Below are positions 1 to 7,487 of a stretch of 28,654 nt of DNA, one piece after another; positions within the stretch are counted from its first letter, which is position 1; each line of letters starts with the position of its first letter. The DNA comes from JADJOY01 sp046331705 [NCBI: bacterium]. Lineage in GTDB: Bacteria; JADJOY01. The notes under the pieces are model-generated. The model did not search any database and was not told where the DNA came from. It worked only from the letters and a program-made list of their open reading frames with translations. Both the position numbers and the translations under genes were made by a program. The stretch covers positions 1 to 28,654 of the forward strand of contig JAXLQJ010000076.1 of assembly GCA_046331705.1 (NCBI GenBank), written 5' to 3'.

Positions 1-763
1 CACGCTGTTCGCGGACTACCTCGCCACCAGCGGCGGCGCCGACCGCGACGAGCTCGCGCGCCGCTCCAAGCGCCACAAGAAGATCGCGCGGCGGCTGACC
101 CCGCTGCTCAAGTACATCGCCGCCGAGAAGGCGGTGGAGCTCTCGCGCCGCGCCGTGCAGATCCACGGTGGCAACGGTTACATCCGCGAGTATCCGGCCG
201 AGAAGCTCTTGCGCGACGCGATGGTCATGCCGATCTACGAGGGCACCAGTCAGATCCAGTCGCTGATGGCGATGAAGGACACGCTCGGCGCGATCCTCAA
301 GAACCCGCAGGCGTTCGTGCGGCGACTGGCGCAGGCGCGCTGGCGCTCGCTCTCGGCGAGCGATCCGCTGCAGAAGCGGCTGGCGCGAATCCAGGTGGCG
401 AGCCTGAGCGCCCAGCAGCACCTGGTGCTCAAGACGGCGGGGGCCAAGTTCCGGCAGCTGCAGGGCAAGCCGATCACCCAGTGGCAGCGCCTGCTGACCA
501 AGGACTGGAACCCGAAGCGCGACTTCGCCCTGGCGATGCTCCACGCCGAGCGTCTCACGCGAATTCTCGTGGACGAAGCGATCGGCGAGCTTCTCTACGA
601 CCAGGCGCAGAAGTTCCCCGAGCGGCGCGAGGTCGCCGAACGGTATCTGGAGCGCGCCGAGGCGCGCTGTCGCTTCCTGCACGACGAGATCACCACCACG
701 GGCGAGCGGCTCTTGGCGCAGCTTCACGGGCACGATGCCGCCGACGTGAAAGCCGCGAGCTGA
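1..763 (+). CDS. FadE5-like acyl-CoA dehydrogenase, C-terminal part (5' end outside window)
   Basis: The reading frame is open from base 2, so this is the 3' part of a gene that begins before the window. The GTG at 134 is internal. The enzyme class oxidises acyl-CoA to enoyl-CoA with FAD in fatty-acid beta-oxidation. The visible part holds the helical C-terminal domain: the motif QIHGGNGYIREYP, then PIYEGTSQIQ, whose Glu (bases 239-241) is the usual catalytic base. About 170 residues follow that motif, longer than in a short acyl-CoA dehydrogenase and typical of the FadE5-type long subfamily with an extra helical C-terminal domain. It is followed after 129 bases by a MaoC-type hydratase and then a FabG4-like reductase, the next steps of the same pathway. 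The family call is secure. The FadE5 subtype is inferred from the tail and the neighbours. Substrate is unknown. Confidence 0.93.
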   Translation, partial: TLFADYLATSGGADRDELARRSKRHKKIARRLTPLLKYIAAEKAVELSRRAVQIHGGNGYIREYPAEKLLRDAMVMPIYEGTSQIQSLMAMKDTLGAILKNPQAFVRRLAQARWRSLSASDPLQKRLARIQVASLSAQQHLVLKTAGAKFRQLQGKPITQWQRLLTKDWNPKRDFALAMLHAERLTRILVDEAIGELLYDQAQKFPERREVAERYLERAEARCRFLHDEITTTGERLLAQLHGHDAADVKAAS

Positions 764-892
764 GGGTCATCGACCGGCAACGAACCTCGGAGGGCGCTGC
801 TGCGTCGCTGTCGGGTCCCGGTCGATCCGGGCCCGAGCCTTCGGACGCGACGGAGCGCGTTCCTCCAACCGAACCGCCGAGGGAGCTCGCCC

Positions 893-1831
893 ATGTCCAT
901 TCCGCTTCGATACGTGCTCCAGCAGGGCCCGGTGATCGCGTCGCTGGGCCGCACCGCGCTCTCGGCCGCACGCCAGCCGAAAGGCGGTGGCGCGCGCGGC
1001 CCGGTCACGACGCCGGGTGCCGAGATCCGCGCCACGATGCCGCCGCGCTCCCGCGAGCTCACGCGCGACTACGTGCGCCACGTGGGCGGCAACCCGGACG
1101 CGTACGGCGATCGGCTGCCGGCGCATTTCTTTCCGCAGTGGGGATTCGCGCTCGCCGCGCGGACCTTGGAAGGCATCCCGTATCCGCTGATGAAGGTGTT
1201 GAACGGCGGCTGTCGGGTCGAGATCGCCGCACCGTTGCCGGCCAGCGAGCCGCTCGAGGTGAGCGCCCGTCTCGAGGGCGTCGACGACGACGGACGTCGG
1301 GCCGTGCTGCACCAGCGGATCGTCACCGGCACGCGCTCGGTGCCGGCGGCGATCACCGCGCACCTCTACGCCATCGTGCCACTCGGCGGCGGCAAGAAGA
1401 GCGGCGCGGCGAGCGGCGACCCCGACGCCAAGAAGAAGGAAGTCGCGACCGTGCCGAGCGACGCACGCGAGCTGGCGCGCTGGTCGCTAGCGGGTAACGC
1501 GGGCCTCGACTTCGCGAAGCTGACGGGCGACTTCAACCCGGTGCACTGGATTCGCTCGTACGCGCGGGCGTTCGGCTTCAAGAGCACCATCCTCCACGGC
1601 TTCTCCACCATGGCCCGGGCGTGGGAGGGAGTCGTGAGCCAGGTGCTGGGCGGCGATCCGAACGCGGTCGCGAGCTTCGACGCGCGCTTCACCAAGCCGC
1701 TGGTGCTGCCGGCCAAGGTGGGGCTCTACGTGGTCACGAAAGAGGGTGCGCCACGCAGCGGCGAGGTCTTCGTCGGCGACGCCGCCGGCAGCCCCGCGTA
1801 TCTGGTCGGCAGCTTCACTGCGACATCCTGA
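893..1831 (+). CDS. MaoC/HtdX-like (R)-specific enoyl-CoA hydratase / 3-hydroxyacyl dehydratase
   Basis: 312 residues; ATG at 893 with a GAGGGAG ribosome site just upstream. It carries the hydratase-2 signature of the MaoC family: GDFNPVH at residues 212-218 followed five residues later by Ala. The catalytic pair is Asp213 and His218, and the overhang-type sequence STILHGFSTMAR follows. The length matches double hot-dog proteins such as mycobacterial HtdX (about 280-290 residues). The first half (about 55-165) would be the degenerate hot-dog domain and the second half (about 195-305) the active one, joined by a Lys-rich linker near 166-185. The reaction is reversible hydration of enoyl-CoA/ACP to 3-hydroxyacyl-CoA/ACP in the cytoplasm. 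Its position between an acyl-CoA dehydrogenase and a ketoacyl reductase supports a shared acyl-chain pathway. Direction (oxidation or synthesis) cannot be told from sequence. Confidence 0.9.
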   Translation: MSIPLRYVLQQGPVIASLGRTALSAARQPKGGGARGPVTTPGAEIRATMPPRSRELTRDYVRHVGGNPDAYGDRLPAHFFPQWGFALAARTLEGIPYPLMKVLNGGCRVEIAAPLPASEPLEVSARLEGVDDDGRRAVLHQRIVTGTRSVPAAITAHLYAIVPLGGGKKSGAASGDPDAKKKEVATVPSDARELARWSLAGNAGLDFAKLTGDFNPVHWIRSYARAFGFKSTILHGFSTMARAWEGVVSQVLGGDPNAVASFDARFTKPLVLPAKVGLYVVTKEGAPRSGEVFVGDAAGSPAYLVGSFTATS

Positions 1832-1881
1832 TCCGGCTCGAAGGGCCGGTGGGCCGCGCTGCGCCGCGGCCGCAGACGTAC

Positions 1882-1896
1882 GCGTCCCCGGGACGC
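1882..1896. other. Short perfect hairpin between htdX-like and fabG4-like genes
   Basis: GCGTCC, a 3-base loop CCG, then GGACGC form a 6-bp stem in the 112-base gap between two co-directional genes. There is no T tract after it, so it does not look like a classical intrinsic terminator. It could affect message processing or be chance in GC-rich sequence. Confidence 0.25.
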
Positions 1897-1943
1897 ACGC
1901 CCCACCACGGCGGCACCGCCACGAAGTGCCGCGAGGAGACGAC

Positions 1944-3395
1944 ATGAGCGACAAGCTGATCGAGATCGGTGCGAATCCGGTGGCCCGCAAGATCATCAAG
2001 AGCCTCGGCTTGCCGCTGCCGTTGCCGCAGAAGCTCACGCGCACCGACGCGCCCTGGGAGGATCGACCGCTCGACGGCCGCTCCATCACGTTCGCCGCCG
2101 CCGGTGGCAGCACCCTCGTCGCGACCGTCGCCGAGGCGATCACCGCGGCTGGCGCGGCGCCGAGTGTCGTCACCGCCGACGATGGGGTCGCCGGCGCCTT
2201 CCGTGCCGCAGGCGAGAAGCACGGGCGACCGCCACGCTTCTTCGTGCCGGGCGCCGTGCCCGAAGCCGTCGAGACCCAAGCGCTCGTCTTCGATGCCACC
2301 GGCGTCGACACGCCTGCTCGCCTTCGCGAGCTCTACGATTTCGGCCACGCCTGGATCGGCAAGCTCGCGCGGTGCGGACGCGTGGTGGTCCTCGGCCGAC
2401 CGCCGGAGCGCGAGAGCGCCGTGGCGCGCGCCTCGGCACAGGCGGCGCTCGAGGGCTTCGTGCGCAGCCTCGGCAAGGAGATCGGCCGCAACGGCTCCAC
2501 CAGCGCGGTGGTGTCGGTCGAGGAGGGAGCCGAGCGCGAGCTGGCGGGCGTGCTCGCCTTTCTGCTCTCGCCGCGCGCCGCATTCGTGAGCGGCCAGCGT
2601 CTGCGGGTCACGACCAGCGCCGCCGGGAAGCACGCCGCGAGCGGTTCGCCCGACTATGCGCGCACCCTCGACGGCAAGGTCGTGCTGGTGACCGGTGCCG
2701 CCCGCGGCATCGGCGCCGCCACCGCGCGGCTGCTCTCGGCGGAGAGCGCCAAGGTGATCTGCCTCGATCGCCCCGCGGACTCCGAGCCGCTCAACGAGGT
2801 GGTGCGCGGCATCAACGGCGTGGCGCTCACCGTGGACATCACCGACGCCACCGCGCCGGCCACCATCGCCGAGTTCCTGCGCAAGGAATTCGGCGGCGTG
2901 GACGTGATCATCCACAACGCCGGCGTCACCCGCGACAAGACGCTGGCGCGCATGACGCCCGAGCTGTGGGACTCGGCCGTCGACATCAACCTAGGTGCCG
3001 TGGTGCGGATCACCGACGCGCTGCTGCCCGACCTCGTCCGCGACGGGGGACGCATCGTGTGCTTGTCGTCCGTGGCGGGGATCGCCGGCAACGTCGGCCA
3101 GACCAATTACAGCGCCTCCAAGGCCGGCATCATCGGATTCGTCACCGCGCTCGCGCCCAAGCTCGCGGCCCGTGGCATCACCGTGAACGCCATCGCGCCG
3201 GGTTTCATCGAGACGCGGCTCACCGCCGCCATCCCGTTCGCGATCCGCGAAGGCGGCCGCCGCCTCGCGAGCCTCGGGCAAGGCGGCCTCCCCGAGGACG
3301 TCGGCCAAGCGCTCACGTTCCTGGCGATGCCGATCTCGCAAGGGCTCACCGGCAGCGTGCTACGCGTGTGCGGCGGCGCCTTCATCGGCGCGTGA
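1944..3395 (+). CDS. Long-form 3-oxoacyl-ACP/CoA reductase (FabG4-like SDR)
   Basis: 483 residues. The ATG at 1944 was chosen because GAGGAG lies seven bases upstream; the open frame continues upstream but looks non-coding there. The C-terminal half is a classical short-chain dehydrogenase: TGAARGIG (250-257) for NAD(P) binding, NAG (325-327), and the tetrad Asn349, Ser376, Tyr389 (in NYSASKAG) and Lys393. The first 235 residues form a second, degenerate nucleotide-fold-like domain lacking a good glycine motif. This is the architecture of high-molecular-weight FabG4 (about 450 residues), unlike the 250-residue housekeeping FabG. It reduces 3-oxoacyl thioesters or runs in reverse. With the preceding hydratase and acyl-CoA dehydrogenase it reproduces the gene set of the mycobacterial FadE5-FabG4-HtdX cluster. 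The thiolase FadA2 found there is not visible here and could lie before the window. Confidence 0.93.
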   Translation: MSDKLIEIGANPVARKIIKSLGLPLPLPQKLTRTDAPWEDRPLDGRSITFAAAGGSTLVATVAEAITAAGAAPSVVTADDGVAGAFRAAGEKHGRPPRFFVPGAVPEAVETQALVFDATGVDTPARLRELYDFGHAWIGKLARCGRVVVLGRPPERESAVARASAQAALEGFVRSLGKEIGRNGSTSAVVSVEEGAERELAGVLAFLLSPRAAFVSGQRLRVTTSAAGKHAASGSPDYARTLDGKVVLVTGAARGIGAATARLLSAESAKVICLDRPADSEPLNEVVRGINGVALTVDITDATAPATIAEFLRKEFGGVDVIIHNAGVTRDKTLARMTPELWDSAVDINLGAVVRITDALLPDLVRDGGRIVCLSSVAGIAGNVGQTNYSASKAGIIGFVTALAPKLAARGITVNAIAPGFIETRLTAAIPFAIREGGRRLASLGQGGLPEDVGQALTFLAMPISQGLTGSVLRVCGGAFIGA

Positions 3396-3615
3396 GTCGA
3401 CGCGCAGCTCCTACGGCGGTCGCGTCGCGTGTGCAACTTCCGTTTCTGACTGATCCCAATCGTGTCGATCGGGGAGGCCCGAGCGCGTGCGAGGCGCTCC
3501 GCTCGCGACCGGGCCGGTCAGCGAAATCAAGCGAATTCGCGCTGATTTTGCCTTAGCTTGCGTGCGCGTACCGTGCCCACGCGCGGCGGCACTGCGCTTG
3601 CTCGCGCCCTCGGGC

Positions 3616-5538
3616 ATGAGGCCGTTCGTGCGACCGTTGGCCATCTTCGCTGCTGCGGTGGTGTCGCTCGCCTTCGCGATTGGTGCGCACGCCGCGGTCA
3701 TTCCCGTCATCGGGCCGGCCGACGATCTCGATCAGGGGCCGAACGGCAACTGCACGCTGCGCGAGGCGGTGATCGCCGCCAACACCGACGCGCCGGTGGA
3801 TGGCTGCCCGGCGGGCAACGGGGCGGACACGATCCAGCTCAAGGCCAAGCACTACACGCTCACCATCCCCGAGGGCGCGATGGACACCCCCGAGACCGGC
3901 GATCTCGACGTCGCCAGCGACATCACCATCGTGGGGCAGGGGGCCGGCTGGGATACGACGACCATGGATGGTTGGGCACTCGAATTCGGAACGCAGCCGA
4001 TTCTCGACGTTCACGCCGGCGGCAGGCTGACCATCAGCGACGTGACGACCATCGGCGGCATCCGCAACGCCGGCGGGATGCTCGCGATCAGCGATTGCTG
4101 GATCCTCGCAAGCGAAATCGGTGTGGATCTCTACACCGGTGACGCGGTGATCACCAATGTGACGGTCGAGCTCGCCGGGATCGGCATTTGGGTGCACGAC
4201 GGCTCACTCCAGCTCGTGGGGGGATTCGTCTCGGGCAATTTCGAGGGCGCGCGCCTCGATCTCGGTGAGCTGGACGTGGAGGGCACGTCGTTCTTCATGA
4301 ACGGTTCCTTTTACGGCGTCGAGGCCGGCGCCGGGCTACTGGTGACCGGCGGTGTGGCCGTGATCGCGGACGCGGATTTCGAACAAAATTACACTTCGAC
4401 TGGCGGCGCGGTCGCCAATCGCGGTGGCACGGTCGACATCCACACGTCGCTGTTCGAAGGCAACTATGCGTTCAACGGTGGCGCGATCTGGAACGCCTCG
4501 GGGACGATGTTCGTCGACTCGAGCCGCTTCGCCGGCAACTCGGCCAACCTCTGCCTCGGCGGGTGTTACTCCGGCGCAGGAGGGGCCATTCTCAACGGAG
4601 GGACGCTCGCGGTCACCCGCTCGACGTTCGAGCACCACACCGCTTACTGGGGTGGCGGTATCTACAACGAAGGCGAGGCGACGATCGAATCGACGCTTAT
4701 TCGACAGAATGGCGACTGGTGGGGAGACGAGGCCAGCGCGGGCGGGGGTGTGTATTCGACTGGCGCGGTGACGATCCGCAACTCGACCTTCACCGGCAAC
4801 TGCACCAATGGCGCGGCCGGTAGCGCGTTGCGTCTTGCCGGCGGCGCGGGGCTGCTCGACCACGTAACCGTGACCGACGCCGAGCCGCCGCCTTGGTACC
4901 CAGAGCTCTGCCGCCGCACGGATCCAGTGATTGCGGTGAGCGAAGCGACGCTCACCGCGGTGGCTTCGATCGTGGATGGCTCGTGCGAGCTGAACCTGAG
5001 TCGGGTGATCGTGAGCGCTGGCGACAACCTGGAGCGGGGGGACACTTGCGGCTTCGCCGCGCCCAACGATCTCGTGAACGTGGATCCGGGCCTCGCGCCG
5101 CTCGCCGACAACGGCGGCCCCACGCAATCGCACGCGCTGCTCCCCGGCAGCCCGGCGATCGACTCCGCCACGGCCACCGCCTGCCCCGCGACCGATCAGC
5201 GCGGCGTCGCACGCCCGCTCAACGGCGACGGCGACCGCATGGCGCGTTGCGATCGTGGCGCCGTCGAGGTGTCACCGTGCAGCGGACCCGATGGCGACGG
5301 CGATGGGTTACCCGATGCGTGTGACAACTGTCCGGCGCTCGCGAATCCCGACCAGTCCGACACCGATGGCGACGGACTCGGCAACGGTTGCGATCCCAAC
5401 GACTGCGGCACCGTGGCGCTCGCTCCCGGCGGCGCACCGCCCCTCGCGGCGCTGTTGCCGCTCTCGGCCGGTTGGGTGGCCGTGGGCAGCGCGCGACGGC
5501 GCCGCAGCCAGCGGCGAATCGCCGCCGTCAGGCCGTAG
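3616..5538 (+). CDS. CSLREA / choice-of-anchor-Q beta-helix surface protein, copy 1
   Basis: 640 residues from the ATG at 3616, which starts a clean signal peptide ending AHA|AV near residue 26. There is no strong ribosome site, and an upstream GTG is possible. The mature start contains NCTLREAVIAANTDAPVDGC, the CSLREA domain. Next come about 400 residues of parallel beta-helix rungs rich in GGG, GGAI and NSTF-type turns. A choice-of-anchor-Q module follows (ADNGGPTQSHALLPGSPAID to CDRGAVE), then two TSP3 calcium-binding repeats (DGDGDGLPDACDNCP and DTDGDGLGNGCD). The tail has Cys597-Gly-Thr-Val, a hydrophobic stretch and RRRR near the C-terminus, resembling a sorting/anchor signal. Predicted to be exported and displayed on the surface. 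Ligand or enzymatic activity is unknown. First of three tandem paralogues; the next starts 17 bases after its stop. A 220-base gap separates it from the fabG4-like gene, so it probably has its own promoter. Confidence 0.88.
   Translation: MRPFVRPLAIFAAAVVSLAFAIGAHAAVIPVIGPADDLDQGPNGNCTLREAVIAANTDAPVDGCPAGNGADTIQLKAKHYTLTIPEGAMDTPETGDLDVASDITIVGQGAGWDTTTMDGWALEFGTQPILDVHAGGRLTISDVTTIGGIRNAGGMLAISDCWILASEIGVDLYTGDAVITNVTVELAGIGIWVHDGSLQLVGGFVSGNFEGARLDLGELDVEGTSFFMNGSFYGVEAGAGLLVTGGVAVIADADFEQNYTSTGGAVANRGGTVDIHTSLFEGNYAFNGGAIWNASGTMFVDSSRFAGNSANLCLGGCYSGAGGAILNGGTLAVTRSTFEHHTAYWGGGIYNEGEATIESTLIRQNGDWWGDEASAGGGVYSTGAVTIRNSTFTGNCTNGAAGSALRLAGGAGLLDHVTVTDAEPPPWYPELCRRTDPVIAVSEATLTAVASIVDGSCELNLSRVIVSAGDNLERGDTCGFAAPNDLVNVDPGLAPLADNGGPTQSHALLPGSPAIDSATATACPATDQRGVARPLNGDGDRMARCDRGAVEVSPCSGPDGDGDGLPDACDNCPALANPDQSDTDGDGLGNGCDPNDCGTVALAPGGAPPLAALLPLSAGWVAVGSARRRRSQRRIAAVRP
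3724..3802 (+). repeat. 79-base segment identical to 5664-5742 (CSLREA coding repeat, unit 1)
   Basis: Bases 3724-3802 match 5664-5742 at every position, including synonymous sites; a 12-base identical block precedes it after one mismatch. Within it a 38-base core also matches 7607-7644 in copy 3. It encodes the CSLREA motif. The rest of the genes is far more diverged. Confidence 0.95.
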
Positions 5539-5555
5539 GAAAGCAGGGGGGCTTC

Positions 5556-7487
5556 GTGCGGCTCAGGACTCTTCGGCCTGCGTCACTCGCGCTGGGCGTT
5601 TGCTTTGCCTCGTTCGTCGCGCCTTCGCACGCCGCGGTCATTTTCGTCGTCGGGCCGGCCGAGGATCTCGATCAGGGGCCGAACGGCAACTGCACGCTGC
5701 GCGAGGCGGTGATCGCCGCCAACACCGACGCGCCGGTGGATGCCTGCCCCGCCGGAAACGGCGCCGACACGATCCAGCTCAAGGCGAAGACCTACACCAT
5801 CTCGATTCGCGAGACCGCTCCCGACACGGCGCAAGGTGGCGATCTCGACATCGAGAGCGACATCACGATCATCGGCCAGGGCGTCGCGGAGACGACGATC
5901 CTCGAGAGCAGTTGGAGCTCCGCGTTCCACGTCCACGCCAGTGGGCGGCTCACGCTCGACGGCGTTCGCGTGACCGAGGTTGGATCCATCTACGGTCAGT
6001 CGGGGATGCGGAACGAAGGTGGTGACGTGCGGATCACCGACTCCGCCATCGATGGGTACGACGTCGGCTTGGATCAGATCTCGGGGCGCACCGAGCTCGT
6101 CACCACCACGGTCACGAACAACACCATGCTCGGCTTGCACGCCGGCGGCGGCACCGTGTCGATAGACGGCGGCGAGCTTGCCGACAACGGCCAGGGCGCG
6201 CTCCTCGAAACCGGCACGCTCGAAGCGCAGGGGGCGAGCATCACGGGTAATTGCTGCTACCCGACTTCCTACGGCGGCGGCTTGCGCGTGAACGGAGGCG
6301 TGGCTGTTCTCTCGGACGTCACCATCGCGGACAACCAGACGGAGACGAATGGTGGCGGGGTGCTCAACGTCGGCGGCGCGGTGACCCTGCGGAGCTCGAC
6401 GCTCGACGGCAATCGCGCCGCGAGCGGCGGCGGAGTGTGGAACGGCGACGGCGCGACGCTGGCGCTCGATCGCGTCCGAGTCACGAACAATGCCACGGTT
6501 TGCGAGTACTGCCCCCAGTTCCCGGGTGGGCCCGGCGGGGGATTGTTCAATGCCGGCGTGCTCGAGGTCGACGCTTCGACGATCGAAGGCAACGTCGGCG
6601 GAGACGGCGGCGGGCTCTACACGTCGGGGCAAGCGAGCGTCGTCCGCTCGGTCTTTCACGGCAATACGGCGGCGCTCGGCAACGGCGGCGCGATCTGGTC
6701 CTCCGGAGCGACGAATCTCGCCAACCTGACGCTCGCGGGGAACGTCGTGGCTGGCGTGGGCGCGGCGGTGCGTGTGCGGGGCGGCGTGACCACGCTCGCC
6801 AACGCGACCGCGGCGCGTGACCAGCCGCCCAGCGCGAACTGGGTGGACGATCCGATGTTCGCGGTGCGCGAGGCGACGCTCACGGTGGCGACCACCGTGG
6901 TCGACGGCACCTGCTTCCTCGAAACCCACGGCACGATCGAGAGCCTCGGCGACAACCTCGAGCGCGGCGACACCTGTCGCTTCGCGACGCCGAGCGATTT
7001 CGTGAACCTCGATCCCCGGCTCGCGCCGCTCGCGGACAACGGTGGCTTCACCCTGACATACGCCCTTCTCGCGGAAAGCCCGGCACTCGACTCGGCCACT
7101 GCGACGCCGTGCCCCGCGGTCGACCAGCGTGGAGTCGTGCGTCCTCTCGACGGCGATGCCGACGGCAGCGCCATCTGCGACCGCGGCGCCGTCGAGATGG
7201 CGCCGTGCGGCGGTCCCGACATGGACCGCGACGGCGTGCCCGACGCGTGCGACAACTGCCCCGAGCTCGCCAACGCCGATCAGGCGGATACCGACGGCGA
7301 CGGGCTCGGCAACGCGTGCGATCCCAATAGCTGCGGATCGGTGGTCCGACTGAGCGGGGATCCGCGTCGTCTCGGCGCCGCCGGCTCGTCTTGCGTCGGT
7401 TGGCTCGCGATCCAGCAGGTACGACGACGGAGTGGGACGCGACGACGTCGCGCACCCATCCCGCAGCCCGGGAGGATGCTGCGGTGA
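5556..7487 (+). CDS. CSLREA / choice-of-anchor-Q beta-helix surface protein, copy 2
   Basis: 643 residues from a GTG at 5556, selected because AGGGGGG lies just upstream and the following residues form a signal peptide (Arg-rich start, hydrophobic core, SHA|AV cleavage). Domain order matches copy 1: CSLREA motif (about 40-65), beta-helix with many GGG turns, choice-of-anchor-Q module ending CDRGAVE, TSP3 repeats (DMDRDGVPDACDNCP and DTDGDGLGNACD), and Cys593-Gly-Ser-Val near the end. Its terminal segment is the most divergent of the three: the hydrophobic stretch is short and weak and is followed by two Arg clusters, so its anchoring may differ or be decayed. The CSLREA coding region is nearly identical to copy 1 in DNA, whereas the beta-helix is strongly diverged. 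Its stop overlaps the start of copy 3 (GTGA), implying cotranscription and coupled translation. Biological role unknown. Confidence 0.88.
   Translation: MRLRTLRPASLALGVCFASFVAPSHAAVIFVVGPAEDLDQGPNGNCTLREAVIAANTDAPVDACPAGNGADTIQLKAKTYTISIRETAPDTAQGGDLDIESDITIIGQGVAETTILESSWSSAFHVHASGRLTLDGVRVTEVGSIYGQSGMRNEGGDVRITDSAIDGYDVGLDQISGRTELVTTTVTNNTMLGLHAGGGTVSIDGGELADNGQGALLETGTLEAQGASITGNCCYPTSYGGGLRVNGGVAVLSDVTIADNQTETNGGGVLNVGGAVTLRSSTLDGNRAASGGGVWNGDGATLALDRVRVTNNATVCEYCPQFPGGPGGGLFNAGVLEVDASTIEGNVGGDGGGLYTSGQASVVRSVFHGNTAALGNGGAIWSSGATNLANLTLAGNVVAGVGAAVRVRGGVTTLANATAARDQPPSANWVDDPMFAVREATLTVATTVVDGTCFLETHGTIESLGDNLERGDTCRFATPSDFVNLDPRLAPLADNGGFTLTYALLAESPALDSATATPCPAVDQRGVVRPLDGDADGSAICDRGAVEMAPCGGPDMDRDGVPDACDNCPELANADQADTDGDGLGNACDPNSCGSVVRLSGDPRRLGAAGSSCVGWLAIQQVRRRSGTRRRRAPIPQPGRMLR
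5664..5742 (+). repeat. 79-base segment identical to 3724-3802 (CSLREA coding repeat, unit 2)
   Basis: Second unit of the perfect 79-base direct repeat, offset by 1940 bases from the first. Flanks fall quickly to partial similarity, as expected for a conversion tract or strongly constrained segment. Confidence 0.95.

Noticed and set aside
3531-3540. GCGAATTCGC palindrome upstream of beta-helix copy 1
   Set aside because: A 10-bp palindrome is expected by chance in a window this size and no promoter elements sit around it.
5583-6929. 448-codon open frame on the minus strand across beta-helix copy 2
   Set aside because: Arises from the repetitive GC-rich codons of the beta-helix gene; similar antisense frames appear in copies 1 and 3.
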